Positions 13,791 through 22,764 of a stretch of DNA of 29,369 bases are shown piece after piece. Each line of letters opens with the position of its first letter. The stretch's first letter is position 1. The position numbers and the translations under genes were made by a program. Below the pieces are notes generated by a model. It was given only the letters and a program-made list of their open reading frames with translations, was not told the origin of the DNA and searched no databases. Location: positions 1-29,369 of IMG/VR virus record IMGVR_UViG_3300031718_000136; one strand, given 5' to 3'. The DNA is from a virus.

Positions 13791-14004
13791 CGGCAACGCA
13801 CAGACGCCTAGCACGATGCTGGTCCTGACGATCACTCTAGACCAGACGACGGGCGCGGTGCAGGTCAATGGGCCAATTCACAATCCCATGATCTGTATGG
13901 GCATGATGGAGATGGCAAAGAATGCCATCCACGATTTCGCGAAAGAGCAGGCGAAGGGGCAGCGCATTGTGCCAGCCTCTTCTCTGCCGCTGATTCGACA
14001 CTAG
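13783..14004 (+). CDS. Small hypothetical protein, 73 aa
   Basis: GTG 13783 precedes and overlaps the HNH TAA. The product begins with two beta-like strands (MLVLTITLDQTTGAVQVNGP) and ends with a helix (MGMMEMAKNAIHDFAKEQ). The strand-strand-helix layout with an NGPIHN turn is seen in short phage proteins of unknown role near capsid genes. No further assignment is possible. The HNH insertion may have displaced its original upstream signals. Confidence 0.65.
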   Translation: MDNGNAQTPSTMLVLTITLDQTTGAVQVNGPIHNPMICMGMMEMAKNAIHDFAKEQAKGQRIVPASSLPLIRH

Positions 14005-14016
14005 GAGCGGAAGAGT

Positions 14017-14535
14017 ATGGCATTCAGTGGCAATCCCGACCAGCCTTACAATCCGCCGTATTCGCTGACGAATTACCCGTTCGGAGTCAACTCGAAAAAG
14101 CGTCCGATCATGGGTAGCGCGGTAGTCCTCACAAGTGCGCAACTTCTCGCATTGCAAACGACCGCTGTAGTTATCGAGCCTTCGCCCTCTACTCTCGCCG
14201 TGGGCGGAAAAGTTACCATCGGGCTTGTCCTTGAGCGTATGACGCTCGAATATGTTTTTAATTCCGTAGCGTATACCATCGCCGGAACTTCCAATTTCGT
14301 GATCGAATACGTCGGGAAGACAACTGCTCTGGCAACCGCGAGTGCGACCGGCCTTGTGGATCAATCTGCGAGCACGTTCGTTAGCGTGGCAGCTCTAAAC
14401 GCTGGCAATATCCCAGTGGCCAACGTCCTGAATCTCGGGTTTGAGATGAAGTTGACGGGCACTACGCCCGCTCTCACGCTCGGCAACGGCACGTTAAAAG
14501 TAGTTCTCGATTGGACGATGGTCATTCTCGACTAG
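14017..14535 (+). CDS. Probable structural protein, 172 aa
   Basis: ATG 14017 follows GGAAGAG. The product has low charge and is beta-rich, with Ser/Thr/Val/Ala repeats through much of its length (LVDQSASTFVSVAALN; LTLGNGTLKVVLDWTMVIL). This is usual for a minor tail or head-closure protein. No family is named. It is cotranscribed with close neighbours and has no signal peptide. Confidence 0.6.
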   Translation: MAFSGNPDQPYNPPYSLTNYPFGVNSKKRPIMGSAVVLTSAQLLALQTTAVVIEPSPSTLAVGGKVTIGLVLERMTLEYVFNSVAYTIAGTSNFVIEYVGKTTALATASATGLVDQSASTFVSVAALNAGNIPVANVLNLGFEMKLTGTTPALTLGNGTLKVVLDWTMVILD

Positions 14536-14545
14536 GAGCGTCACT

Positions 14546-14914
14546 ATGCATCACGTTGGAACTGTCACGCAATCTTCGCGGCTTCCCAATCTTCCGTTTC
14601 ATGCGCAGTGCTCTTGCGGAACTGCTGGCACGTTTCCCGAAAAAGAGCAGGCGCTTCAGTACATGCGAGGGCATGGGCAGAACGTTAAAGCGAACAGCTT
14701 GGTAAACACGTTCGAACTCGTGGACGACTCAGACAAACCCGAAGTGGTTCCAGGCAAGCCGAGCCCCCATGTCCCAGGTGTCGGCAATATGCCGACTTCT
14801 CACGCGGGTCTCGGAACAGAAGCGCCGCCAGTTTCCACTTCTCAACCGGCGACGGACGAAACCGATTGGTCTAAGCCCGAGAACTGGAAAAAGAACCGAA
14901 AGAAAAACAAGTAG
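14546..14914 (+). CDS. Hypothetical protein with Cys pair and disordered tail, 122 aa
   Basis: AGGAG lies 7 bases before ATG 14546. The first 60 residues hold a CSCG cluster and a helix (FPEKEQALQYMRGHGQNV). The remainder is Pro/Ser/Thr-rich and ends in a Lys/Asn-rich basic tail (NWKKNRKKNK), which could bind DNA or capsid interior. Unrecognised, but coding-like and in line with neighbours. Confidence 0.6.
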   Translation: MHHVGTVTQSSRLPNLPFHAQCSCGTAGTFPEKEQALQYMRGHGQNVKANSLVNTFELVDDSDKPEVVPGKPSPHVPGVGNMPTSHAGLGTEAPPVSTSQPATDETDWSKPENWKKNRKKNK

Positions 14915-14927
14915 CTGAGGCCGTGCT

Positions 14928-15200
14928 GTGATTTGGAGAGGCTACTGCGAATTTGTTTATTGGCCTTGCCAGAGATGCAATCGCAAGGTGCCGCTCTCGG
15001 ATTGTAGCTGGTGTGACGGCTTACTCGTTTGTCACATGTATTTATGCTACGACCGCGCGGTGAACGGTTCTTTCGAGTTGCGAGTTGCGCGAGAGGCAAG
15101 TCGGGATAGAAACGAACTTGTCCCAGACCCGAAAATAGTTAATCCGATTGACCCGATTGCGCAGCTTGAAAATGTTCCACTTGCGGCAGGGACCTGGTAA
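14928..15200 (+). CDS. Small zinc-binding-like protein, 90 aa
   Basis: GTG 14928 has GAGG 8 bases upstream. The N-terminal half carries at least six cysteines in pairs (CQRCNRKVPLSDCSWCDG, then CHMYLCY), suggesting a compact zinc ribbon. The C-terminal half includes a PDPKIVNPIDPI segment. The pairing resembles small phage zinc proteins near head-tail genes whose role is unknown. Weak start context of the next gene suggests coupling. Confidence 0.65.
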   Translation: MIWRGYCEFVYWPCQRCNRKVPLSDCSWCDGLLVCHMYLCYDRAVNGSFELRVAREASRDRNELVPDPKIVNPIDPIAQLENVPLAAGTW

Positions 15201-15204
15201 ATAA

Positions 15205-15714
15205 ATGTCAAATCGGCAGACCAACCCATGGACCTTCACGAACGCCGACCAAGCGAGTACGGTCGCGATTACCAGTATCGTTCGAAATGGCACCGGCTCC
15301 GCGCTCGTAACGACCGCCGCTCCGCATGGATTTGTGGACGGTGCGTTTAGCCCCATCAGTATTCAGGGAACGACTATCACGGGGTGGCGCGGCGGCTACA
15401 AGATTCAAGCTGTGCCGAGTACGACCACTTTCCTCATCACGATTCCCGATGGCAAGTCTACGCTCGCGAACAACGGAGCCAATGGGAACGTGCTGAGCGC
15501 GGAGTATCTTGACCTGATGCGCGCGGAGCAAATGCTGTGGGATACGGTCGGCCCCGGACCTCTGCTGATTACGAACATCGTCGGGAATATCATTTGGAAT
15601 CCGCAGGCGCTCGCGACGAACCAAGGCCCGTACACGTACGGCAAAACATTTTTTGTCGAGGGATTGGTTTTGAACACAATCCCTAGCGGCGTTTTGCAGA
15701 TTACGATTGTCTAG
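15205..15714 (+). CDS. Probable structural protein, 169 aa
   Basis: ATG 15205 follows the upstream TAA by 4 bases. The product is beta-rich with a pattern seen in tail-module proteins: ITSIVRNGTGSALVTTAAPH, GWRGGYKIQAVPSTTTFLIT. The segment NGTGSALVTTAAPHGFVDG matches a motif often present in phage tail proteins of unknown fold. It probably forms part of the tail or neck; no signal peptide. It is followed by GGGAG for the next GTG start. Confidence 0.6.
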   Translation: MSNRQTNPWTFTNADQASTVAITSIVRNGTGSALVTTAAPHGFVDGAFSPISIQGTTITGWRGGYKIQAVPSTTTFLITIPDGKSTLANNGANGNVLSAEYLDLMRAEQMLWDTVGPGPLLITNIVGNIIWNPQALATNQGPYTYGKTFFVEGLVLNTIPSGVLQITIV

Positions 15715-15726
15715 GGAGATGCGCGT

Positions 15727-17028
15727 GTGCCCGTCAAGATCGGACAAAATGGGCAATGGGTCCAAGAATATTTTGGGCCATACGCAGGTACCCACGTCGC
15801 TGCTCCAGAAACACTAATCCCCGACAACGCTTCGCCTTCCTTCAATAACTTCATGCTCCGCAACGCGGAGCTGCGCTCCAGGCCCAGCTTCCAGAATCTC
15901 TTTGGTGGTGTTGGCAGTGGTGCGGCTTCCTCGCAGTTGGGTATCACCCTCTTCGTTGACACCAACGGAACGTACCACTGCGTAATCTGGGCCGGGAATC
16001 TGATGTACCAGTACAATCCCGCGCTCTTGCCTGCTTCTCCGTTTCAGTCCATCGGTGCAGCGGCGCCGGGAGACATGCAAACCAACCCGGTAAATTATAG
16101 AGCCTTTGCGAATGCGATTTGGTACACGAACAAAGCTGCTCTTATCGGCGCAAATAATTCTCCGATCATCGCGCCGTTCGTCGGAACGTGGAACGGACTT
16201 ACCGCCAATCCGCAATTCACGCAGGTGCAATTCGATGCGTCAGTCACGCAGTCTGTCGCTGGAATTGCTCTGACAGATTCTCCGACCGTGGGAGGGTCTT
16301 TACCCGGTGCGCCGATTGTTACCGGACCTCTTGCCATCGGTGGTTTGTACATCGGTGAGCTGAACAACCAACTCATTCTCGCGAACGTTTCCGTGCTCGA
16401 CCAGGGAACCGGAGTTATTTATTCGTTTCCAAATTTGATTTGGTGGAGTGCAAACGGACTCCCGTTCGAGTGGGACCCGGTTCACAATACGAGTGCAGGA
16501 TTCAATCCCTTTCTCGATGTGCCGGATTTAATCACCGGACTTGTCACTCTCGGAATCGCCGGATACATCTTCCGCACCAACGGCATCACGCAATTTGCTA
16601 CTACAGGAAGCGCACAGACGCCATTCACTTTCGATCACATGTGGGCTTCGGACCACGGCATTGGAAACGTCTTGCCTTTTTCCATTGCGCAGTACGGGCC
16701 ATCAGCCTGCTTCATCGCCAGCGACAATATCTACAGTCTCTCGGTGTCAAGTGCCACGGCGATTGGCGGCACGGCGCGCGACGCGATATTTTCTGACATC
16801 TTAGCAGCTACCGGAACTCCTTTTGCAGCCATCGTGCCAACGTTTTTGCACGGAGTGGGTTCACCGAACGGGTATGTCTATATTTCGTATCTGCTCTTGA
16901 TTCCGATGGCGGGCTTCGTCCGTATGTGGGTCTACTCCTTCGAGGATAAGAACTGGTCGCCGTGGGACTTGAATATGTACGCGAATGCTCCAACTCCGAC
17001 GCTGACTTGCGCGCCGAACGCCGTGTGA
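15727..17028 (+). CDS. Tail nozzle/hub-like beta-propeller candidate, 433 aa
   Basis: GTG 15727 follows a GGGAG site. The N-terminus has a phrase common in podovirus tail and stabilisation proteins: LIPDNASPSFNNFMLRNAEL then RSRPSFQNLFGG. The rest alternates short beta strands with Gly/Asn turns and repeated Phe/Trp-containing blocks (e.g. WVYSFEDKNWSPWDLN), consistent with a beta-propeller such as P22 gp10 or T7 gp12. Position after the head genes fits a tail tube or plug. The assignment is by pattern, not a confirmed match. Confidence 0.6.
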   Translation: MPVKIGQNGQWVQEYFGPYAGTHVAAPETLIPDNASPSFNNFMLRNAELRSRPSFQNLFGGVGSGAASSQLGITLFVDTNGTYHCVIWAGNLMYQYNPALLPASPFQSIGAAAPGDMQTNPVNYRAFANAIWYTNKAALIGANNSPIIAPFVGTWNGLTANPQFTQVQFDASVTQSVAGIALTDSPTVGGSLPGAPIVTGPLAIGGLYIGELNNQLILANVSVLDQGTGVIYSFPNLIWWSANGLPFEWDPVHNTSAGFNPFLDVPDLITGLVTLGIAGYIFRTNGITQFATTGSAQTPFTFDHMWASDHGIGNVLPFSIAQYGPSACFIASDNIYSLSVSSATAIGGTARDAIFSDILAATGTPFAAIVPTFLHGVGSPNGYVYISYLLLIPMAGFVRMWVYSFEDKNWSPWDLNMYANAPTPTLTCAPNAV

Positions 17029-17029
17029 T

Positions 17030-18004
17030 ATGCCCGTAACCGCGAACATCACGAGTCTCAATCCTACTTCGGGAACGGTGGGTACGCACGTTCAAATCAA
17101 TGGGATGAACTTCGTGCAGGCGGGCGTCCACGCTGTGGTTCGCTTCGCACCGAATCAAATTGCTTCGACCGTGTTCTCCTACACGAACACGTCGATTGTC
17201 GTCGCTGTCCCAGCGGGCGCGACGACGGGCAATGTTTTCCTCGAATTCCCGAATGGAGACAGCAACGGAAAGCCGTTCAACGTCTCCGCACCAGCGACAC
17301 CAACGATTACTTCCCTCACTCCAAACCACGGCGGAATTGGAACTGCGGTAACGATTGCGGGAACTAATTTCGGAGCGTCGCAAGGTTCCAGCTTCGTAAC
17401 GTTCAATGGCGTTGTGGCGATGGTGACAAGCTGGGGGCCGACGAGCATTGTTGCTGTCGTTCCCTCGATGGCGATGACTGGCCCAGTGATTGTAACTGTC
17501 GCTGGAGTGGCAAGTAATTCCGTGACTTTCACGGTCACGGCTCCATCGAACGGTGGAATTGCTTCTCCGCTCGGGTTCACGCTATTCCCATTTACCCAGT
17601 TCGTAACCCCAGTGCTTTTTAATCTCGACATAACCAACTACAACGACTTGAGCAATGGAAGTTTCTACAACTACAAAGTGGAAGAGATTTCGGCGGGGAG
17701 AACCCCGTCCTGTACACGGCAAATCATTACGTATCGAGATTTGGGAGTGGCGACCATTGCTGGTTCGCTCACCGGAACTCTGTCTCCCGTAGGGGCGGAC
17801 AACGAACCAACGGTTATCAATGTGTTCGAAGGATTTCAGATCGGGACGCCCGGGGCTACCGGAAGATTGTTCACTATTATCCGTGGATTGAGCCTCACCG
17901 CACAGAACTTGCAGTACAACATCACGCGGCAGCCGGCTGCGGGTCCAGTTTCGATTGTTAAAGTTCGGCTCGAAGGTCGCGTAGAATTGACACCGTACTC
18001 CTGA
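17030..18004 (+). CDS. Virion protein with two IPT/TIG domains, 324 aa
   Basis: ATG 17030 lies just after the stop of the propeller gene. Residues about 5-88 and 91-170 are two IPT/TIG (Ig-like) domains: ITSLNPTSGTVGTHVQINGM and ITSLTPNHGGIGTAVTIAGT show the diagnostic start, followed by the SI-VAVP-A and VTVAGVASNSVTFTV endings. The C-terminal 150 residues are a separate beta-rich domain. Ig-like domains on phage virions often bind host polysaccharide or strengthen attachment, so a tail-associated adhesin is inferred. It overlaps the next gene by one base. Confidence 0.75.
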   Translation: MPVTANITSLNPTSGTVGTHVQINGMNFVQAGVHAVVRFAPNQIASTVFSYTNTSIVVAVPAGATTGNVFLEFPNGDSNGKPFNVSAPATPTITSLTPNHGGIGTAVTIAGTNFGASQGSSFVTFNGVVAMVTSWGPTSIVAVVPSMAMTGPVIVTVAGVASNSVTFTVTAPSNGGIASPLGFTLFPFTQFVTPVLFNLDITNYNDLSNGSFYNYKVEEISAGRTPSCTRQIITYRDLGVATIAGSLTGTLSPVGADNEPTVINVFEGFQIGTPGATGRLFTIIRGLSLTAQNLQYNITRQPAAGPVSIVKVRLEGRVELTPYS

Positions 18005-18357
18005 TGGCACGCGCACAACCAACGTGTCTCGGAAATATCAGTGACCCGAAGAACCTAACCAGGCATTCGGAGAGGCTTGCGAAAGTTTTAAATGGGAATG
18101 TGAACTACGGCTCCACGATGAGCAACAAAGACGCAGACATGAACATGAACTGCGCGAAATTCACAGGCACAAGTCCTGGTGCAGCAAATACGGATTTCAC
18201 TCTGCCGCACACTTTAGGAAGAATCCCGTTAACGATTAACGCGCAAGATACCGACAACGGGGGGCTGATTTATCGGGGAAGTGTTGCTTGGACAAGAACG
18301 ACCGTAACTTTTAGATGTACTACTGCGAGTGCTGCGTTTAATATCATCGTGATTTGA
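18004..18357 (+). CDS. Small tail-associated protein, 117 aa
   Basis: ATG 18004 shares a base with the preceding TGA. The last 65 residues are beta-rich (NTDFTLPHTLGRIPLTINAQ; later TVTFRCTTASAAFNIIVI) and resemble the fold-end modules of tail fibre proteins, where a 'LPHTLGR-P' phrase is common. The N-terminal 55 residues are Asn/Lys-rich. It may cap or trimerise a fibre. Assignment is by pattern only. Confidence 0.6.
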   Translation: MARAQPTCLGNISDPKNLTRHSERLAKVLNGNVNYGSTMSNKDADMNMNCAKFTGTSPGAANTDFTLPHTLGRIPLTINAQDTDNGGLIYRGSVAWTRTTVTFRCTTASAAFNIIVI

Positions 18358-18365
18358 GGTGCTGA

Positions 18366-18779
18366 GTGGCGTCGAACATAATCGCGATTTTCCAGGGCAT
18401 CCTCACCGCGACGGACAATACCCAGTCGCCTGCTCCGTACATCGTCAATCTAGATTTACAGAACCCAACACTTACCGGCTTAAAGATTTACTACGACGGA
18501 TTTTTCCAAGTACCCAACGGTACGCCTATCAACGTGCCCATCGGTGGGGGCGGGGGCGGAGTCGATGCATTTTTGTTGCTCATCATCAATCGCTCGACAA
18601 CAAACAATTTGCAAATCAACGTGACGCCCACGGGCGGAACTTCTCAGGAAGTCGGAACGTTCGGACCTGGCGGAGTTTGTGTTTTGATGGACCCGACAGA
18701 AACTGGAGTGGGTTGGTCTGCGCTCACTCTCACTGGTTTGGGAGCGATAGTGCCGGTTACGGTCGTTAGCGCACAATGA
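18366..18779 (+). CDS. Beta-rich hypothetical tail protein, 137 aa
   Basis: GTG 18366 has GAGG 6 bases upstream. Strands and Gly-rich turns dominate (VNLDLQNPTLTGLKIYYDGF; a run of six Gly near residue 60). It ends in an ATGA overlap with the next gene. No domain is recognised; few charges and proximity to the TIG protein suggest a virion surface or tail role. Confidence 0.6.
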   Translation: MASNIIAIFQGILTATDNTQSPAPYIVNLDLQNPTLTGLKIYYDGFFQVPNGTPINVPIGGGGGGVDAFLLLIINRSTTNNLQINVTPTGGTSQEVGTFGPGGVCVLMDPTETGVGWSALTLTGLGAIVPVTVVSAQ

Positions 18780-19579
18780 CACTTGCACAACCAGCAGCTT
18801 CGACGCTTACGGTCAACGACTTCGTTAACAGGGTGAAAGCTGCCCTGCAAAATCGCGACGACGTGAGCGAAACACAAACCAATCCAGAAATGCGTCCGTC
18901 CGCATGGATTCGCGACACACTGCGTGAACTCACAGCAAATTGGGAATTCGCGGAGTTGCAAGTTCAGGGACCGGTCGCAACGATTGGTCCGGGTCTTGGT
19001 GCACAGGGTTCAAATTACATGTACCCCTTGTCCATGTTTTTGAATCCCGGCGACGACGTGACGCTCACGCAAGACCCCGTGATTTTCCTGACGCCGCAGC
19101 AAGCGATGCAAGTCGGGAAGTTCGTCGGCACAATTAACGAAACCGTGGGTTACGGCATGGATCGGTTGAGCATGAAGGCGATCCAGCCCATGTTATTTGT
19201 GCCTGGTGGAATTCCGTTCAAGTATTGCCGTTACGGTAATATGATGCTGTTTGGAACTCAGCCGGGAACTAACTACCAAGTTTATTTGCCGTATCAGCGG
19301 CGGCACCCGTTCAACCCCGACTTACTCACGTCTCCCGTTCTGATGCCGCAGGAGTGGAATGACGTGATTCAGTTTGCGGCGGCAGAGCGCGGCGCGGTGA
19401 TGCTGCGCTGGAACGACCAAGCGAGCTACCTGCATCAGCTACTGTATGGAGACCCAAATAGCCAGCTTAAAGATGGAACTTTAGGACGCCCCGGTCTCAT
19501 CTCTGCGCGAGTGTTGCAGGACGAGCGGGACCGGATGCATAGTACGATTCAAATCTCTTGTGTCGCGCAGAGGTATTGA
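18776..19579 (+). CDS. Tail accessory/adaptor-like protein, 267 aa
   Basis: ATG 18776 overlaps the upstream TGA as ATGA. The protein starts with an alpha-helical region (VNDFVNRVKAALQNRDDVSE, then WIRDTLRELTANWEFAEL), then mixed beta, and ends with helical AAAERGAVMLRWNDQASYLH. Helical start, tail-gene position and size fit head-tail adaptors such as P22 gp4 or T7 gp11. The match is by gene order and shape, so the exact class is uncertain. An HNH gene is inserted one base after its stop. Confidence 0.6.
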   Translation: MTLAQPAASTLTVNDFVNRVKAALQNRDDVSETQTNPEMRPSAWIRDTLRELTANWEFAELQVQGPVATIGPGLGAQGSNYMYPLSMFLNPGDDVTLTQDPVIFLTPQQAMQVGKFVGTINETVGYGMDRLSMKAIQPMLFVPGGIPFKYCRYGNMMLFGTQPGTNYQVYLPYQRRHPFNPDLLTSPVLMPQEWNDVIQFAAAERGAVMLRWNDQASYLHQLLYGDPNSQLKDGTLGRPGLISARVLQDERDRMHSTIQISCVAQRY

Positions 19580-19580
19580 G

Positions 19581-20090
19581 ATGGTCGCCGTCAAAGGGAT
19601 GATTAAAAAGAGGGTGTCAAACTCGTCGCGGTTCTGGTGTGCGGTGGATGTTCGGTCGGCTCGCGAATGCTGGAACTGGAAGATGGCTGGCGACAAAGAT
19701 GGATACGGCTTGTTTTCGGAGCGATTGCCAAGCGGGAAGTACAAGAAGATGCACGCATCCCGCTACTCCTACACGTCCCATTTCGGTCAGGCTCTAACGA
19801 CAGAGCAATTCGTTCTGCATAAATGTGACAATCGGAGTTGCGTGAACCCGAGACATTTATTCCTCGGCACGCCCAAAGACAATGCTCACGACGCGATTAG
19901 GAAGGGTAGATTCACCGTCACAATCCGCCTCAGTCCGGGTAAGATACGACGGGCGAGAGAGCTTCGAGCAGAGGGGCACTCGTATCGAGTCATTGCGCGC
20001 GAGATTGGGGCGCACATCATGACGGTGTGGGATGCTCTGAATGCGAAGACGTGGAAGCACGTGGGAGGTGTGTCATCGGTTCAGTCGTAA
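19581..20090 (+). CDS. HNH endonuclease with C-terminal helix-turn-helix, 169 aa
   Basis: ATG 19581 has AGAGG 7 bases upstream, so unlike three other HNH genes it uses a standard ribosome site. Core: CWNWKMAGDKDGYGLF, HASRYSYTSHFG, then LHKCDNRSCVNPRHLFLGT with intact His, Asn and His, followed by NAHDAIRKGR. Residues about 120-155 form a helix-turn-helix (KIRRARELRAEGHSYRVIAR, EIGAHIMTVWDAL) that probably sets the target site. Its 3' end runs into the next gene and supplies that gene's apparent Shine-Dalgarno. Confidence 0.88.
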   Translation: MVAVKGMIKKRVSNSSRFWCAVDVRSARECWNWKMAGDKDGYGLFSERLPSGKYKKMHASRYSYTSHFGQALTTEQFVLHKCDNRSCVNPRHLFLGTPKDNAHDAIRKGRFTVTIRLSPGKIRRARELRAEGHSYRVIAREIGAHIMTVWDALNAKTWKHVGGVSSVQS

Positions 20091-20911
20091 ATCCCGCACT
20101 CGCGAGTTTGTTTCCTACCTCCGCTGGGTCTAGCGGATATGTCCCGACAAATGCGACTGGGAATCAAGTCAACATCCCCGGCTCGTCGCCCACTTCATCG
20201 GGAGCAAATCCGCTTCTGCCTTCGAGTGGTACATCGACCTCTGCGCCCGGTAGCACGAATCCGCTTACCGCTGGATTCACTTCAAGTTCTGTTCCCACGT
20301 TTGGCGCGAACGGGCCGGGGCCTGTAAGCCTCACAACTCCGGGAGCAGGACCAACAACGAACGTGGGACAAGCGGCTGCTTCACCTATCGGCGGAATGAG
20401 TACGATGTCTCCTACTGATTTGTCGCGGATGTTCGACACGCTGAAGAAAAGTTATGGCGACGGCACCGCCCATGCGCTCATGGACTTTCTGACGAGTGGT
20501 GCGGGATTCAATCAGGACGCCATCAACAACCTGTTTGCCTCGATGCAACCACAAATCGAGCGCGGCACAGAAAGTTTGATGAATCAATTCTCTGCAACTG
20601 GGAATCGTTTTGGTTCTGGAGCGCAAATCGGGCTCGGAGATTTTCTGTCTCAAGTGAATTTGAACGAGGGGCAGATCGAATCGAACATGTACGAGCAGGC
20701 GATTCAAAATTACCTCTCGGTGCTAATGCCCACCAGCGCGCAAGCGGCGCAAACGAAAGCGAATTCGCCAAGCACGGCGGACTCGATTCTCAGCGCATTG
20801 AATCTCGGCGGTTCGGCGGCGGGCGGTGCGTCTGCCATCACTTCCGCGATTAATCCAAACGCGGATACGAGTCTGCTCGACACGCTCGCAAGTGTTGGAG
20901 GGGCGTTCTAA
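20075..20911 (+). CDS. Internal virion/ejection protein candidate, 278 aa; probable ATC start
   Basis: The frame has no ATG near its conserved beginning. A perfect GGGAGG (20063-20068) is followed after 6 bases by ATC (20075), the best-placed initiation site; GTG codons at 20051 and 20027 lack such a site and fall inside the HNH gene. The first 110 residues are Ser/Pro/Gly/Asn-rich and probably disordered. The remainder is helical (SPTDLSRMFDTLKKSYGDGT; INNLFASMQPQIERGTESLM). Position before two large helical proteins matches podovirus internal virion or pilot proteins. The start is inferred and should be treated as open. Confidence 0.65.
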   Translation: MGSVVNPALASLFPTSAGSSGYVPTNATGNQVNIPGSSPTSSGANPLLPSSGTSTSAPGSTNPLTAGFTSSSVPTFGANGPGPVSLTTPGAGPTTNVGQAAASPIGGMSTMSPTDLSRMFDTLKKSYGDGTAHALMDFLTSGAGFNQDAINNLFASMQPQIERGTESLMNQFSATGNRFGSGAQIGLGDFLSQVNLNEGQIESNMYEQAIQNYLSVLMPTSAQAAQTKANSPSTADSILSALNLGGSAAGGASAITSAINPNADTSLLDTLASVGGAF

Positions 20912-20913
20912 AA

Positions 20914-22764
20914 ATGGGCGACGCAAACGCAAACGTCGTAGTTCCTGGTGGGCAGATTACCATTGCGACTCCGGGGTTTGATGGAAGTGCGCCCGTGCCT
21001 TCTTTTGGGCAGAGTGCTGCAACTCCCGACCCGTCGATGCAAGTCAACAACATGGCGAAGCAAATCATGGCTCGCCTCGCGCAAGCGTCTCAGAGAAAGC
21101 AATTCGCGGGCACTCCAGTTCCTTCCGCAGTTCCGGGGATGCAGGACCCGAATGCAGCACGCAAGATCGGAATGGATACTGCGAATCCGAATGCTTGGGG
21201 AAAACAAAGACTCATGGCGGGCATCGCGACGAATATTCAAAATGCCGTCGCAAAACAGAAGCAGCAAAAACTTTTGAAAGCCGAAGCGGACTGGACGTAC
21301 ATGGGCAGCGCCATCAACGAACTCGAAGCAGCCAAGGTCAGCAACGATCCGAAGGCGGTTGCGGCGGCACAGCAAAAAGTTGACATCGTAATGGGCGACC
21401 CAAAAAAACTGAAAGAGATGGCCAAAGCACTCAATCAGGACTGGCTCAATCCTGAGAAGACTACGGTGTACGGCGACGCGCTGAAGAAAGTTACGGCGAA
21501 AGCGGGACAGGATGCGCAACAGAAAGCAGACCAGCAGAAAGCGGCGACGGGGCTAAAAGGTCTGTTTCAAAAGCTGATGCAGAAAAATCAGCAGCCGCAA
21601 CTTACCCCCGAACAACAGAAAGCGATGAGCGCGGAGATTCTAGCGAAGGCTCCGACCGCAACCGCGGGTATGAGTCCAGACGACCAGCTAAAGTTTGCGA
21701 AAGGAATCCTCGACATCGAGCAGGCAAGCAAGGCAGCGAGAAATAAATACGATGTCAAAGTCGGTCCTGACGGTACGGCGTGGGCGTATAACACGACCGA
21801 CCCAACAGATGCGTTTAAGTTGACAGATCACAAAACCGGCGAAGAGTTAAAAGGGCCGGTGAAGGCTTCGACAGCACCGAAAGTTGTCAGCAATGGAACT
21901 GTGCCATACGCAATTCAACGCGACGGGAAACTCGTTACTCCAAGGAGCAAGGATTGGACAAAGGCAGATCAAGAGCAAATGGACGCGGCGATCAACGCAT
22001 CGGACGAAAAGCAGCAAAACAAAGTTCCGACCGTCGTTGTGGATGAAATCGGACCCGGCCCCAATCCAGAAAACTACAGAGGCGGTCGCAGCGACCCTGC
22101 ATTTATAACGGCCCGCAAAGCATGGGGAGAAATGGCCGAGGGTATTATCAACCGCATGGCTGGCGCACGCGCCCGAGCAGGGGCGGAGTCGCGATATGTC
22201 CAGGTTACAGACCCAGACCGCCCTGGCGAGTTTATCTACAAACCAGTCGGACAGGCAGCGAGGGATAAATCGAGTTCGGCGCAGTCCGCTAGCGGCACGG
22301 TGCCAAAGAAAGTTCTGGAGTGGGCTACGACGGGCAAGGGCGGCGAGGAAATCAACGCTTTCAACACCGCTTTGCAACATGCCGATTTGTTGAAAGAAGC
22401 GGCGATAAGGTTGCAAAACGGAGACACCCGCTGGCTTAACGAGAAAAAGAACGAATTCAAGAGCGCTTTTGGAGACCCGAATCTAACGAGCGCGCGCGCA
22501 ATTGCGAATGCCTATTCGCGCGAAGTTACAAAGATGCTCAGTTCCGGCCACATGACAGACTCGGAGATTGGCAGCGCCGAGGCGACTCTTCCGCTGGATG
22601 CAAATATCGAAACAATCGAGGGCGTGCTCGATGCTTATAAGGCCCTCGCTGGAAGTAAGATGCAACAGCGCTACAATCAGTATCAGCAAGGCTTGCAAGC
22701 CAAGCCTAATTTCCCCGCAGGCACTGGAAGCGCAAAAGAAAAAGACCCGCTCGGGATTTTCTAA
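20914..22764 (+). CDS. Large internal virion protein, helical, 616 aa
   Basis: ATG 20914 begins 2 bases after the previous stop. It is mostly alpha-helical with Ala, Lys and Gln-rich heptads at about 95-250 (AAAQQKVDIVMGDPKKLKEM; QKADQQKAATGLKGLFQKLM), a beta-like stretch near 280-330 (YDVKVGPDGTAWAYNTTDP), and a helical C-terminal third. Such large helical proteins next to tail genes in podoviruses are stored in the capsid and ejected to make a conduit through the envelope. No lytic domain is visible. Role inferred from place and composition. Confidence 0.65.
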   Translation: MGDANANVVVPGGQITIATPGFDGSAPVPSFGQSAATPDPSMQVNNMAKQIMARLAQASQRKQFAGTPVPSAVPGMQDPNAARKIGMDTANPNAWGKQRLMAGIATNIQNAVAKQKQQKLLKAEADWTYMGSAINELEAAKVSNDPKAVAAAQQKVDIVMGDPKKLKEMAKALNQDWLNPEKTTVYGDALKKVTAKAGQDAQQKADQQKAATGLKGLFQKLMQKNQQPQLTPEQQKAMSAEILAKAPTATAGMSPDDQLKFAKGILDIEQASKAARNKYDVKVGPDGTAWAYNTTDPTDAFKLTDHKTGEELKGPVKASTAPKVVSNGTVPYAIQRDGKLVTPRSKDWTKADQEQMDAAINASDEKQQNKVPTVVVDEIGPGPNPENYRGGRSDPAFITARKAWGEMAEGIINRMAGARARAGAESRYVQVTDPDRPGEFIYKPVGQAARDKSSSAQSASGTVPKKVLEWATTGKGGEEINAFNTALQHADLLKEAAIRLQNGDTRWLNEKKNEFKSAFGDPNLTSARAIANAYSREVTKMLSSGHMTDSEIGSAEATLPLDANIETIEGVLDAYKALAGSKMQQRYNQYQQGLQAKPNFPAGTGSAKEKDPLGIF

